This document shows positions 27,675 to 37,302 of a stretch of DNA of 64,000 bases, one piece after another (position 1 is the stretch's first letter; the number at the start of each line of letters is the position of its first letter). Location of the stretch: NCBI GenBank assembly GCA_017617065.1, contig JAFZWP010000004.1:98225-162224 (forward strand), given 5' to 3'. Made by a program: the position numbers and the translations under genes. Origin of the DNA: Bacilli bacterium. GTDB taxonomy: Bacteria > Bacillota_I > Bacilli_A > ML615J-28 > CAG-698. Under the pieces are notes generated by a model. It searched no databases, had not been told where the DNA came from, and was given only the letters and a program-made list of their open reading frames with translations.

Positions 27675-30437
27675 TTATTCAGCTGGCATCCATTCAGGAG
27701 CAAATTCAACTGTATCAATTTCACTTGATGGTACTTCGTTGTAACTATTTGCATAGTATACATCGATCATTACATAGTGACCATAAGCTAGATAATAGTT
27801 GTTTTCACCTTTAAGTAATGTGTCAACGCCTTCTTTTGGAACAGTAACAGTTAATAAACCAGTTGCTTTGTCATATGTGAATTGACAAGCCCATTCAACA
27901 TAAGTCTTAGATCCATCATATCCATCAAATGCAACAGATTCAACATCGATTACTAAACCATCTGCAGTTGCAGCGTTAGTATTGATTAATAATGTTACAG
28001 TGCCATCTTCATTTTCTTTATAGCAAGATAAGTCATAATCATCACCAGCAGCGTTCATTAACATATCTGCAGCATGAGATGGAACAACTTTACCTTGTAC
28101 AAAGTATCCACCTGTATCGGCAGCTTGCCATAATGAATCGAATGACCATAATACGCCATTGAATTCAAGGTTAACTTCAGATGTATCAGCACCCCAGTTT
28201 AGAGTGAATCCAGATGAGTTATCTGATTTTAATACTTCTAAGAAGTTAATTGGATTTAATGAGTTACCAGAAATTGAACCGAATCCGATATCATATTGAC
28301 CAACCATCATCTTCTTGTAGTAAACGTCTGTCCATACAGCACCAGCCCAGTTAACAACTTTTAATGTTAGACCATAGTTAGCTCCAACTGCATTGAATGC
28401 ATTTTGCCACATTTCAATGATTGGATCACCATAGTTAGTGAATTGAGAAGTTGTTTGCCATGCGATTTCGATTTCGATTTCATCGCCTTCTTCATAGATA
28501 CCATTTGCGATAAATTCTTCGCAAGCATCTGCAAAGTAACCTTTAGCGATTTCAAGGTTATATCCTAATGGATATTGACCATCTAATGTTAAATCTTTCA
28601 TAGCAGCTTTATGAGCATCAGTAGTATTATAAACAACACCGTTTTCTGGATCTGATAAGTAAGCATCACCTAAATAACTTAGAGAAGGGCCTCTACCTAA
28701 GCTATCAGCTAATGTTTGACGATCTAATGACCAGCTTAAACCTAATAAGAAGTTAGAGTTGCTCATAGCAGGTTCGCATACCCAGTAATCTTCTTCTTTA
28801 GTTGTAGTAATAGTACCTTTAGTACCAAATAATTCGTTCCATAATTCTTGAGAACATGCATTAGCATTTAGTTTATAGTTTCCAGAACCTGGAGTATAAA
28901 CAGCATATCCTAAATCATCATTACGAGTTCTATCTTGTTTTTGAGTTGAAGGAACACCGCAAGCACTTAATTTACCTGCATTGAATTCTTTCCATGCAGC
29001 TTCAACATCGTTTGCAGCAGCTTCTAAGATATCGAAATGTAAACCAGCGATTTTGTAACGATCAGCACCGCAAATAGTGTAGTTAGGGTTACGCTTGAAT
29101 ACGATTTCTTCATCTTTGTTCCAAGCTTCAATTGTGTAAACACCAAGTGATAAGAATGTATCAACTGGTGATAAGCCTAAATCAACGCTTGTCTTACCAA
29201 AAATAGCAGCTCCTTTAATCCATGCGTTATCATCATTTGCACCATTTAATTTACCTAATGTTGTGATGAATTCTTCTGGAACAGGTGAGAACATGCTAGA
29301 TGCCATATAATACATAGCATAGAATGGAGTACATGGAACGTTGAATTCAACTTTCATAACCCAATCATTACCTTCTTGTTCAACTTTTATGCCAACATTT
29401 TCCCATGCAGCAGCATTGAAATCATCTGCAGATGCATTATAGTAAGCTTGAGTACCTTTAATTGAACCAGCGCCTTCAAGATTTTCAGCGCTTCTTGCCC
29501 AACCTAATGCTTTTGTATAATATAACTTATACATAGTTAAGTAGTCTTCTGCAGCAACTTCTCTGTCTTTGAATGCAGCGATTTGTGCGTTAGATGATAA
29601 TGTATCATACTTTAAGCCATTACCAACTTTGATTGACCACTTGTATTGAGTAGCTAAACCTGTTGTAGCATTTGCATTAACTGCAACTGGTTTTTCGTTA
29701 GCTAATAGTGGGAACCATTCATAACCATCATTAGTTTCATTTAATCTTGTATCCCAATAGCTACTTGCTACGTAAGCGATTAAATCACCAACAACTGCAC
29801 CTTTGTCATCAGCATAGTTGATTTGACCAGGATCAGATGTTTCGAATGTGTGATAATATCTCTTCCAAGCATCATTTGTTTCACCGCTTAAATCAGCAAT
29901 GATTTCACCATCTGAAAGTGTAGCCCAGCCATAACCAGGAACATAAGTATCAACACCACGTCTTACAGTTGTACTGAATAATTGATAACCACCATCATCA
30001 ATTAGAGAGAAACCAGTTAAGAAATGTTTGTAAGCATATGCTTCTAATATAGCTAAGATTTCAGTTCTTTCTTCGTAACTAGATGCAACAAATGATTGAA
30101 CACCACTTGCATAACGTTTTGCACCAGCAAGTTTTTCATCATATATTTTCTTAATAGTCTTTAGTGCATCATTAACACCATCAACTGTTGTTGCATTCTT
30201 AACGAATAAGTTTGCATAAGCTTGAATTTGATCGATTACTTCTAAGTCTTCATCAGAGAATGAACCACGATCTAACTTAGCAAATAAGCCATCAACTTCT
30301 GCTTGTACACTAGTTCTAACTTCTTCAACGTTTACAGTTGGTGTATCGTTACCGCCATTACCAGTTTCGCAGGCAACTAAACCAAATGCAAGGAAAAGAG
30401 CAAGAACAACTACGAAAAGTCTTTTAAAGTTTTTCAT
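27675..30437 (-). CDS. oppA: Oligopeptide-binding lipoprotein OppA, enlarged
   Basis: 920 residues against about 540 usual. Signal peptide with lipobox LVAC (Cys23), a Gly/Asp linker, a helical segment of about 90 residues (30-120), then a solute-binding fold of the SBP_bac_5 type. It would capture peptides outside the cell for OppBCDF. I chose the ATG at 30437, which is preceded by GGGAGG; a longer frame has no signal peptide at its start. Promoter at 30502-30530, a leader hairpin, and its own terminator. Confidence 0.88.
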   Translation of the reverse strand: MKNFKRLFVVVLALFLAFGLVACETGNGGNDTPTVNVEEVRTSVQAEVDGLFAKLDRGSFSDEDLEVIDQIQAYANLFVKNATTVDGVNDALKTIKKIYDEKLAGAKRYASGVQSFVASSYEERTEILAILEAYAYKHFLTGFSLIDDGGYQLFSTTVRRGVDTYVPGYGWATLSDGEIIADLSGETNDAWKRYYHTFETSDPGQINYADDKGAVVGDLIAYVASSYWDTRLNETNDGYEWFPLLANEKPVAVNANATTGLATQYKWSIKVGNGLKYDTLSSNAQIAAFKDREVAAEDYLTMYKLYYTKALGWARSAENLEGAGSIKGTQAYYNASADDFNAAAWENVGIKVEQEGNDWVMKVEFNVPCTPFYAMYYMASSMFSPVPEEFITTLGKLNGANDDNAWIKGAAIFGKTSVDLGLSPVDTFLSLGVYTIEAWNKDEEIVFKRNPNYTICGADRYKIAGLHFDILEAAANDVEAAWKEFNAGKLSACGVPSTQKQDRTRNDDLGYAVYTPGSGNYKLNANACSQELWNELFGTKGTITTTKEEDYWVCEPAMSNSNFLLGLSWSLDRQTLADSLGRGPSLSYLGDAYLSDPENGVVYNTTDAHKAAMKDLTLDGQYPLGYNLEIAKGYFADACEEFIANGIYEEGDEIEIEIAWQTTSQFTNYGDPIIEMWQNAFNAVGANYGLTLKVVNWAGAVWTDVYYKKMMVGQYDIGFGSISGNSLNPINFLEVLKSDNSSGFTLNWGADTSEVNLEFNGVLWSFDSLWQAADTGGYFVQGKVVPSHAADMLMNAAGDDYDLSCYKENEDGTVTLLINTNAATADGLVIDVESVAFDGYDGSKTYVEWACQFTYDKATGLLTVTVPKEGVDTLLKGENNYYLAYGHYVMIDVYYANSYNEVPSSEIDTVEFAPEWMPAE

Positions 30438-30456
30438 TTTTTCCTCCCATATATTT

Positions 30457-30491
30457 AAGACAACTTGGCTTATAGGGACCAAATTTGTCTT
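30457..30491 (-). promoter_or_regulatory. Leader hairpin of oppA
   Basis: AAGACAA..TTGG pairs with CCAA..TTGTCTT around a 10-nt loop in the 5' leader, between promoter and ribosome-binding site. Could be an mRNA stabiliser or an operator; nothing decides between them. Confidence 0.5.
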
Positions 30492-30501
30492 TTATGATAA
30501 A

Positions 30502-30530
30502 ATTATATATTATAAGAAAACCTCATGCAA
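30502..30530 (-). promoter_or_regulatory. Promoter of oppA
   Basis: Minus strand: TTGCAT, 17-nt spacer, TATAAT, giving a leader of about 60 nt. Confidence 0.7.
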
Positions 30531-30587
30531 CTTTTTTCATAAATTTATAAAAGAAAACGATTTCAAATAAATCAAAAAAGTCGTTTT

Positions 30588-30628
30588 AAAGCAAAAAAGC
30601 GCTGTGTAAAGCGCTTACATTTTGCTTT
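30588..30628. other. Extended hairpin between oppA and DUF3899 gene
   Basis: AAAGCAAAA-AAGCGC pairs with GCGCTT-ACA-TTTTGCTTT around an 8-nt loop. A weaker hairpin AAAACGA / TCGTTTT lies next to it (30554-30587). Possible secondary terminators or regulatory sites; role unknown. Confidence 0.5.
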
Positions 30629-30635
30629 CATAATA

Positions 30636-30660
30636 AAAAATGCAACTTTTTTGCATTTTT
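30636..30660 (-). terminator. Terminator of the DUF3899-like gene
   Basis: Stem AAAAATGCAA / TTGCATTTTT with a 5-nt loop, directly after the stop codon at 30662. Confidence 0.75.
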
Positions 30661-30661
30661 C

Positions 30662-31039
30662 TTATATTAATATAGCTACAATCATGAAAATTGTCCCAAC
30701 AATCAAATAATCAATAAAATTAAATGCCGCCGGCTTTCTTTCTACTTTTTTTCTTTCCGAATAGTCATATAACGATTCACGATGTCCATCTGTTTTACGA
30801 GCTCTAAACATATATGAAAATATATCAAGACCGCCAAAATAGTTTACTACTGTTAGCAATCCAAATAAAAACAAAATAGCTCCACCAATGAATAATCCAT
30901 TAGAGTATTGGAAAAGTGATGTGAATGTTCCATGTGTTGCATTATTAATTATCACTATTATTATTCCAAATATAAAACAAGCAACAAGTCTAATCCAATG
31001 AGTTGAAAAATAATGCCCTAAAAATCTCCAAAATTTCAT
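30662..31039 (-). CDS. Small membrane protein, DUF3899-like
   Basis: 125 residues with three membrane helices (about 18-34, 49-68, 108-125). A cytoplasmic loop holds YFGGLDIFSYMF and the charged ESLYDYSERKK segment, which match my memory of the DUF3899 family. No function is known for that family. It stands alone with its own terminator, divergent from the DUF885 gene. Confidence 0.6.
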   Translation of the reverse strand: MKFWRFLGHYFSTHWIRLVACFIFGIIIVIINNATHGTFTSLFQYSNGLFIGGAILFLFGLLTVVNYFGGLDIFSYMFRARKTDGHRESLYDYSERKKVERKPAAFNFIDYLIVGTIFMIVAILI

Positions 31040-31171
31040 ATAATTAATACCTCTTCTTATTTACAGCATTATACACTAATATGCTAAATTTTGCAAAAAA
31101 GTAATTTTAATTATTGTTTTTTTAAGTTTAGGTGTATAATGTGATTAAGTTTTTTAAAAGGAGGAAACAAA

Positions 31172-33823
31172 ATGAAAAGAAATTTTAAAAACTTTTTAAA
31201 GGTTTTTGTATTAGTTTTAGTACTTTTCGCATTTGTGTTCTCGTTAACTGCTTGTAACGGCACTGATCAACCAGTTAGCCCAAATGGCGGAGATGTAGAC
31301 CCAGATGATCCTGGTACTAATCCTGGAACAGATCCTGGCACAAATCCTTCTGGAGATACTGATGACAAACCAATTGATGTATCTAAAATTAAATTCTTCG
31401 GTAGCGTTGTCACATACGATGGTAAAGAACATAGTATTGAGATTAACAAAGCCTCAATCCCTGAAGGCGTAACTGTAGAATACGAAGGAAATGGCAAAAC
31501 TGAAGTTGGTTCATACCAAGTTAAAGCTACTTTAAAAGATAAAAATGGTAATGTACTAAAAGAACTTACAGCAACATTAACAATCAACAAGATTAAACGT
31601 AATGTTTCTAAAGTTGAATTCAAAGATACTACTTTCGAATGGGAATATAATAAGAGTTACGAATTAGTTGCTAAAAATATTCCTGAAGGTGTAAGTGCCG
31701 TATACGAAAACAACACTTTAAGTAACATTGGCGAAACACTTGCCACTGTTAAATTATATGATGATTTCGATAACGAATTATTAGCAACACTTACTGCTAC
31801 ATTAAAAGTTAAATATCGTGTTGTACATGATGAAGATGCATTCGCAAGTCATGAATATGTAGCTGATGGTTCTACATTTACTTTAAGTCTTGCTGATAGC
31901 GTTGCTAGCAACTATACTAATGTAACTTATACTAACAATTCTGCTTCTACTCAAGGAACATACTTAGCAAGCGCATTAGTTACTACTTCTGATAACGACA
32001 TGTTCGAATATCACGCAGTATTAAATATTGCTAATCCTAGAAACGAAGAATTCGCAAGTTATGTAGATGAAATGTTCGTATACTTCTTAAGCGGCGACCA
32101 ATCTACTTTAAATATCTTCATGATTGATTATGAAGCATATGGTTTTGAACACCAAGATGCTTCATGGTATTCATATGAACAATATTCTGAAGAAGATAGA
32201 GCAAGCGATTTAGAAGAATTAGCTGAATTAAAAGCTGATTTAGCTAAATTTAACCGTGATGAACTTAATTCTTATCAAAAAGTTGATTACGATAAGATCA
32301 AATCAGAAATCGATTATTTAGACTTTATGATTAATAATCCTGAATTCATCTTAATGCGTCAAACATATGTTGATCAATATGGTGGATATGCAGGTGATAT
32401 CCCAACAACTATGGAAGCATATCAAATTAGAACAAAACAAGATATCGAAGATATCATTAGTTATATTGATTCTATTAAAGATGCATTCCCAACTTATGTA
32501 ACTTATGCTCTTGATAGAGCTGAAGCTGGATATCCATTATCTAACTTCACAATCTCTAATATGGTTGATTATCTAGAAGGCGTTACTAAACGCAATGCAA
32601 AAGATGATGATGAAGATAAAGATGCTCCATACTACTTAATCGCTATTCTTGAAAACAAGATTAAAGATAGTAAAGAAAAACTTAACTTAACAGATGATGA
32701 AGTAAATGCATATGTAGAAAGACTTGATACAGCATTTGTTGGCTTCTTACAAGCTCACAATGATTTAGCTGATGAATTAAAAGCAAAATGCATGAACTTA
32801 GGTAATGAATCAAATCAATATTATCTAGCAAGTTATGGTGAAAAAGGTAAGCAATTATATGAAATATTATTAAGAAATCGTCTTGGAATCACTATTTCTA
32901 TGGAAGATTACATTGCATTCTTAGATGAAACATTAATTAAATATTCTACTGCTTATTCAGGTGTATCTGGAGCTAATAGCTCAATCATCAATGGTGAAGT
33001 TAAAGTTCTTAAATCAGATGATCCTCAAGATATCATCGCATTCTTAAAAGAATTCGCTAAAACTATCGTTCCTGATTTAGCTACCACTCCGCAAATAGAT
33101 GTAGCTTATATGGATAAGACTGTTACAGCAAATACTACTACTCTTGCTTATTATATGAAATCTGCTCTAGATTCTACCGAAAATGAATACATTCATTTAA
33201 ATGGTGATGCATTAGGTAAAGATTATCTAGAAACAATCAAAACATTAGCTCACGAAGGCTATCCTGGACACTTATATGCATATGTATCTACAAAAGAAAA
33301 TGCTAATCTTTCTAATTTCGTCCGTGTATCTACAAACACAGGTCATGGTGAAGGTTGGGCTAAATATGTAGAATGCGCATTATGTGATTACTTAGGTGAA
33401 CTTAAGAAAGGTGAATGGAAGCCATCACTTCAAAGATCTAAATATTGGGATTTATATGTATACAATATTTACACAAGAATTGATGTTGGTATTCATTATG
33501 AAGGCTGGACAGCAAGCGATGTTTATAGATTCTTTAGAAATCAAAACTTAGCTGTAGATGAAGATGGCGCAAAAGAAATTATGCAAGATTTAGTTGAAAT
33601 GCCAGGTCAATATGCTGCATATGGATATGGCCAATCATTATTCTATGAATTACACGAAGAAGCTAAATCATTATTAGGTGATACTTATAATGAAGTAGAA
33701 TTCAACGCTATGTTATTAAGTCATGGTTGGATTGATTTACATGATTTAGTTGAATTATATGATAATTATATGAGTCAAAAATGCTTCTTATTAGGTGTAG
33801 AATTCAATGGTTTTGATGAATAA
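31172..33823 (+). CDS. Lipoprotein DUF885 metallopeptidase with MBG-like N-terminal domains
   Basis: 883 residues. Signal peptide with lipobox LTAC (Cys28), a Pro/Gly/Asp linker (about 35-64), then two or three MBG/Ig-like domains (70-290; first strand VVTYDGKEHSIEI). The C-terminal part is a DUF885-type peptidase with the zinc motif H694-E-G-Y-P-G-H700 and GHGEGWAKY at 724. It would be a surface-anchored zinc peptidase. Position next to the opp operon fits a role in releasing peptides for import (inference). AAAGGAGG precedes the ATG. Confidence 0.85.
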   Translation: MKRNFKNFLKVFVLVLVLFAFVFSLTACNGTDQPVSPNGGDVDPDDPGTNPGTDPGTNPSGDTDDKPIDVSKIKFFGSVVTYDGKEHSIEINKASIPEGVTVEYEGNGKTEVGSYQVKATLKDKNGNVLKELTATLTINKIKRNVSKVEFKDTTFEWEYNKSYELVAKNIPEGVSAVYENNTLSNIGETLATVKLYDDFDNELLATLTATLKVKYRVVHDEDAFASHEYVADGSTFTLSLADSVASNYTNVTYTNNSASTQGTYLASALVTTSDNDMFEYHAVLNIANPRNEEFASYVDEMFVYFLSGDQSTLNIFMIDYEAYGFEHQDASWYSYEQYSEEDRASDLEELAELKADLAKFNRDELNSYQKVDYDKIKSEIDYLDFMINNPEFILMRQTYVDQYGGYAGDIPTTMEAYQIRTKQDIEDIISYIDSIKDAFPTYVTYALDRAEAGYPLSNFTISNMVDYLEGVTKRNAKDDDEDKDAPYYLIAILENKIKDSKEKLNLTDDEVNAYVERLDTAFVGFLQAHNDLADELKAKCMNLGNESNQYYLASYGEKGKQLYEILLRNRLGITISMEDYIAFLDETLIKYSTAYSGVSGANSSIINGEVKVLKSDDPQDIIAFLKEFAKTIVPDLATTPQIDVAYMDKTVTANTTTLAYYMKSALDSTENEYIHLNGDALGKDYLETIKTLAHEGYPGHLYAYVSTKENANLSNFVRVSTNTGHGEGWAKYVECALCDYLGELKKGEWKPSLQRSKYWDLYVYNIYTRIDVGIHYEGWTASDVYRFFRNQNLAVDEDGAKEIMQDLVEMPGQYAAYGYGQSLFYELHEEAKSLLGDTYNEVEFNAMLLSHGWIDLHDLVELYDNYMSQKCFLLGVEFNGFDE

Positions 33824-33834
33824 CTAAATAATTT

Positions 33835-33870
33835 AAAAGGCACAGGTTAATTTAACCTATGCCTTTTTTT
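33835..33870 (+). terminator. Terminator between DUF885 and lipase genes
   Basis: Stem AAAAGGCA-x-AGGTT / AACCT-x-TGCCTTTT with a T-run, 11 nt past the DUF885 stop. It may also serve the convergent lipase gene. Confidence 0.8.
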
Positions 33871-33878
33871 ATTATCTA

Positions 33879-34790
33879 TTAATGTTTATTAAACCAATTT
33901 AATACATTTTGATATACTTCTTCTCTATTAATTTCATTTAACATTTCATGTCTTCCATCAGGATATAGTTTTAACTCCACATCACTAACTTCATTTTTCT
34001 TGTATTCTTCTGCTAAGGCTTTAGTAGCTTTACCCATAGATCCAACTGGGTCTTTATCACCACTCATGATATAAATTGGTAAATCTTTTCTAACTTTATC
34101 AAATTCATTTTGCATTACTAAGAATAAATGAATCATATCCATAAAGAATGACACTGTAAATAAAGTTCCGCAATATGGATCAGCAATATATTTATCTACA
34201 TTTTCTTCATTTCTACTTAACCAATCATATTCAGTACGATTAGGTTTAAACTTTTTATTATATGAACCAAATGACATATTATTCATCAATTCTGAATGAT
34301 ATTTTCTACCATGTTTTTTACAAATACTTTTAGCAAGTTTATAACCAACTTTAAATAATAAACCTTTATTTAAAGCAGATCCTGATAATACAACACCATC
34401 AATTGTATCTGAATATAATTGAATATATCTTTGGCTTACAAAAGATCCCATCGAATGGCCTAATAAGAATATTTTCATATTAGGATATTTTTCTTTTACC
34501 ATCTTATTAGTTTCATGTAAGTCTTCCACAAGTGCTACAAAGTTATCTTCATCTGACATATAGCCTAAATTCTCAACGCTTCCTGCTGTAGCCCCATGTC
34601 CTCTTTGGTCATAACCTACAACTGTATAATTATTATTTGCTAAGAATGTGGCAAAATCATCATAACGAGCAATATGTTCTGCCATACCATGGCATAACAT
34701 CACTATAGCTTTAGGTTGCTCTGCTTCCCAAATGTGGCCTTTTAATACATAGCCTTCACTAACTGGTAATTCATAATCTAATTTTTTCAT
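33879..34790 (-). CDS. Alpha/beta hydrolase, lysophospholipase/monoacylglycerol lipase type
   Basis: 303 residues, no signal peptide. Nucleophile S113 in GHSMGS, D247 in SGDKDPVG and H281 in GRHEML make the triad. An early CHGMAEHIARY and GYDQRGHG are typical of the PldB/monoglyceride lipase family, as is the cap around 150-215. Probably hydrolyses monoacylglycerol or lysophospholipid in the cytoplasm. It follows deoB by 12 nt and is the last gene of the tfoX-xerD-deoB-lipase operon. Confidence 0.88.
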   Translation of the reverse strand: MKKLDYELPVSEGYVLKGHIWEAEQPKAIVMLCHGMAEHIARYDDFATFLANNNYTVVGYDQRGHGATAGSVENLGYMSDEDNFVALVEDLHETNKMVKEKYPNMKIFLLGHSMGSFVSQRYIQLYSDTIDGVVLSGSALNKGLLFKVGYKLAKSICKKHGRKYHSELMNNMSFGSYNKKFKPNRTEYDWLSRNEENVDKYIADPYCGTLFTVSFFMDMIHLFLVMQNEFDKVRKDLPIYIMSGDKDPVGSMGKATKALAEEYKKNEVSDVELKLYPDGRHEMLNEINREEVYQNVLNWFNKH

Positions 34791-34802
34791 TTTAACTCCT
34801 CT

Positions 34803-35975
34803 CTATTTAAAAAATGATTTCCCAAATTTATTTATTTCTAATCCGAAGTTTTCTTCAATTGTAGCTCCAACATCCGCAAAACTATCTCTAATACCTAAAT
34901 CAACACCTTTTAAGTTTTTATTATAAACTAAAATTGGCACATCTTCTCTTGTATGATCAGTTCCAGAATGAACCGGATCATTACCATGATCAGCTGTAAT
35001 CATAAGTAAGTCATCATCACCAAGTAATGGTAATAATTCGCCTAATTTTTGATCAAATTCTTCTAAGCATTCTGCGTAGCCAATTGCATTACGACGGTGA
35101 CCATATACAGCATCAAAATCAACCAAGTTTACAAAACATAAACCAGTGAAATCCTTCTTCGCATAATCAATTGTATGATTCATTCCATCCACATTCGATT
35201 TATTCTTTACAAATTCAGTAATTCCAACGCCATTAAAGATATCATTGATTTTACCAACACCAATCACATCATATCCTTTATCTTTTAGTCTTTCTAGCGT
35301 AGTAACTCCACTTGGACTAACTGCATAATCATGTCTATTTGGTGTACGAGTAAAATTATCTTTATTATCTCCTAAATATGGTCTAGCGATTATTCTACCT
35401 ACGCCCCATGCAGGGTTTTCTAGTGTAATCGTACGTGCGAATTCACAAATTCTATATAATTCATCTAAAGGAATAATCTTTTCATGAGCGGCAATTTGTA
35501 AAACAGAATCAGCTGAAGTGTAAACAATTAATTCACCAGTTTCCATCTGTCTTTCGCCTAAATCATGAATGATTTCCGTACCAGATGCATTACAGTTACC
35601 AATTACACCACGACCAGAAAATTCTTCAATCTTTTTAATTAATTCATCAGGAAAACCAGTATCCGTAAAACTAGGAAACGGGCTAGTTACATTTAGTCCC
35701 ATCATTTCCCAGTGACCAGTTAGTGTATCTTTACCGACACTAATTTCTTGCATTTTACCAAATGAAGCAAGTGGTTCTTTATTTAGTGGTGTATTATTAA
35801 TATCAGTAATATTACCAATACCTAATTTATTTAAATTAGGAATATTGAAATCTTTCTTAGCATATGATGCATGCTTTAAGGTGTTAGTGCCACTATCACC
35901 ATATAATGCGGCATTTTTAGCTGCTCCTGCTCCTACTGAATCAATTACGATAACAAAAATTCTTTTAAATTTCAT
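34803..35975 (-). CDS. deoB: Phosphopentomutase
   Basis: 390 residues, the usual size. Alkaline-phosphatase-type metal motifs: VIVIDSVGAGA at the start, DTLTGHWEMMGL (catalytic Thr region), and ITADHGNDPVHSGTDHTRE near the end. It interconverts ribose- or deoxyribose-1-phosphate and the 5-phosphate in nucleoside salvage. The start overlaps the xerD end by 11 nt. The order xerD-deoB also occurs in Bacillus. Confidence 0.96.
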   Translation of the reverse strand: MKFKRIFVIVIDSVGAGAAKNAALYGDSGTNTLKHASYAKKDFNIPNLNKLGIGNITDINNTPLNKEPLASFGKMQEISVGKDTLTGHWEMMGLNVTSPFPSFTDTGFPDELIKKIEEFSGRGVIGNCNASGTEIIHDLGERQMETGELIVYTSADSVLQIAAHEKIIPLDELYRICEFARTITLENPAWGVGRIIARPYLGDNKDNFTRTPNRHDYAVSPSGVTTLERLKDKGYDVIGVGKINDIFNGVGITEFVKNKSNVDGMNHTIDYAKKDFTGLCFVNLVDFDAVYGHRRNAIGYAECLEEFDQKLGELLPLLGDDDLLMITADHGNDPVHSGTDHTREDVPILVYNKNLKGVDLGIRDSFADVGATIEENFGLEINKFGKSFFK

Positions 35976-36882
35976 GTTTTTCCCTTTCTTTATTTCTTGG
36001 ATGATTCTCTAAATATGTCTTAACTAGTTTAGGATTAGATATATGTGTGTATATCTCGGTTGTAGATATATTTTCATGGCCTAATAATTCTTGAATCATT
36101 CTTAAATCTAGTCCTCTTTCAAGTAAATGACTAGCAAATGAGTGACGAAGCTTATGAGGTGATACTTTTTTCATAATACCAGCTTCTTTAGCTTGCTTCT
36201 TTATCATAATAAAGAAGTTTTCTCTGGTCATTGCTTCACCAGTTTTACTACTTAAGAATACATAGTCAGATGGTTTTTTCGATAAATAAGGCCTACCATT
36301 CTTTAAATAATATTCAACCGAATCAGTTGCCATTTCACCTAACGGAATAATTCTTTCTTTGCTACCTTTACCTAATACTTTTATAAATCCTAAATCTAGG
36401 TGGATATCATTCATTTTAAGATTAACTAATTCACTAACACGCAGCCCGCATGAATAAGTAATATCAATCATTGCTTTATTACGCATATCTTTAGGTGTTT
36501 TTAAATTCAAGCTATTAAGCAACATATCTACTTCTTCAATTGTTAAGACAGTTGGTAGCTTCTTTTCTAGTTTTGGATTACTTATAGCAACAGTTACATT
36601 AGTTTTAGTATATTTCTCTAACATCAAAAACTTATGAAACTTTTTGATAGCTGATAATTTTCTTGATTGGCTTGAAGCTGCTAAATGTCTTCTTTTTAAA
36701 GCAGCAAAATAAGCTCTAATATCATCAACTGTTATATCTTCAGGCTCATCTACATGTCTAACTTCTTCTAAATACTTAACATAATCATTAACATCTCTTA
36801 AATATGCTTCAGATGTATTAGTAGATTTATGTAGTTCCCCTTTAATATAATTCTTAAATTCAGTAACAAAGCCCTTCATCAT
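35965..36882 (-). CDS. xerD: Tyrosine recombinase XerD
   Basis: 305 residues with SAM-like N-terminal domain and a catalytic domain holding R148, K172, H243-x2-R246, H269 and nucleophile Y278 (TTEIYTHIS). Resolves chromosome dimers at dif. XerD rather than an element integrase is supported by its size, its place directly before deoB as in Bacillus, and the lack of element genes nearby. The start overlaps the tfoX-like stop by 4 nt. Confidence 0.9.
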   Translation of the reverse strand: MMKGFVTEFKNYIKGELHKSTNTSEAYLRDVNDYVKYLEEVRHVDEPEDITVDDIRAYFAALKRRHLAASSQSRKLSAIKKFHKFLMLEKYTKTNVTVAISNPKLEKKLPTVLTIEEVDMLLNSLNLKTPKDMRNKAMIDITYSCGLRVSELVNLKMNDIHLDLGFIKVLGKGSKERIIPLGEMATDSVEYYLKNGRPYLSKKPSDYVFLSSKTGEAMTRENFFIMIKKQAKEAGIMKKVSPHKLRHSFASHLLERGLDLRMIQELLGHENISTTEIYTHISNPKLVKTYLENHPRNKEREKHEI

Positions 36883-37205
36883 GACTTGTTACCTACTTTC
36901 TTCTTTTTAAAAGGTAACTCGCCCCACATAGCTTCAATTAAATCCTTTAAGAATTCTTTATCATCCACATTATCTACAAGTATCATCGGTTTAGCGCCAT
37001 CATAAGGAATATCCTCTTCCGCTTCAGGCATTAATGAAGTACTACTTTTAGTAATCTTTACTAAAAAACGGTCATCATATATTCCGCCAATTATTTTATC
37101 TTTGTAATATAAGATATATTCACCCATCATTGGTACATATCTAATATCATCTAAATAACTTAACTGGTCAAATATAAATTCTAAATATTCTTTTCTTGAT
37201 GCCAT
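36879..37205 (-). CDS. TfoX N-terminal domain protein
   Basis: 108 residues with the TfoX_N pattern: MMGEYILYYKDKIIGGIYDD, then LVKITKSS and a C-terminal acidic/aromatic segment. The C-terminal TfoX domain of full-length Sxy is absent, as is common in Firmicutes. Function in these single-domain forms is unclear. It heads the operon with xerD, deoB and the lipase gene; a promoter lies 20 nt upstream. Confidence 0.75.
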   Translation of the reverse strand: MASRKEYLEFIFDQLSYLDDIRYVPMMGEYILYYKDKIIGGIYDDRFLVKITKSSTSLMPEAEEDIPYDGAKPMILVDNVDDKEFLKDLIEAMWGELPFKKKKVGNKS

Positions 37206-37224
37206 AATACTACCTTCTAATATA

Positions 37225-37253
37225 ATTTTAACTTATAAATAAATATATGTAAA
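37225..37253 (-). promoter_or_regulatory. Promoter of tfoX-xerD-deoB-lipase operon
   Basis: Minus strand: TTTACA, 17-nt spacer, TAAAAT. Confidence 0.6.
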
Positions 37254-37272
37254 TTATTATGTTAAATAAAAA

Positions 37273-37296
37273 AACTAGAATCAAATGATTCTAGTT
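37273..37296 (-). terminator. Terminator of the secreted-protein gene
   Basis: Stem AACTAGAATCA / TGATTCTAGTT with a 2-nt loop (wider in practice) and a long U-run on the minus strand. Confidence 0.85.
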
Positions 37297-37302
37297 GTTT
37301 TT

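Noticed and set aside
30441..30482. Longer start for OppA
   Set aside because: The extra 15 residues precede the signal peptide and include the ribosome-binding site of the ATG at 30437.
35965..36882. Tyrosine recombinase as the integrase of a mobile element
   Set aside because: Size, catalytic layout and position before deoB fit housekeeping XerD; no att repeats or element genes nearby.
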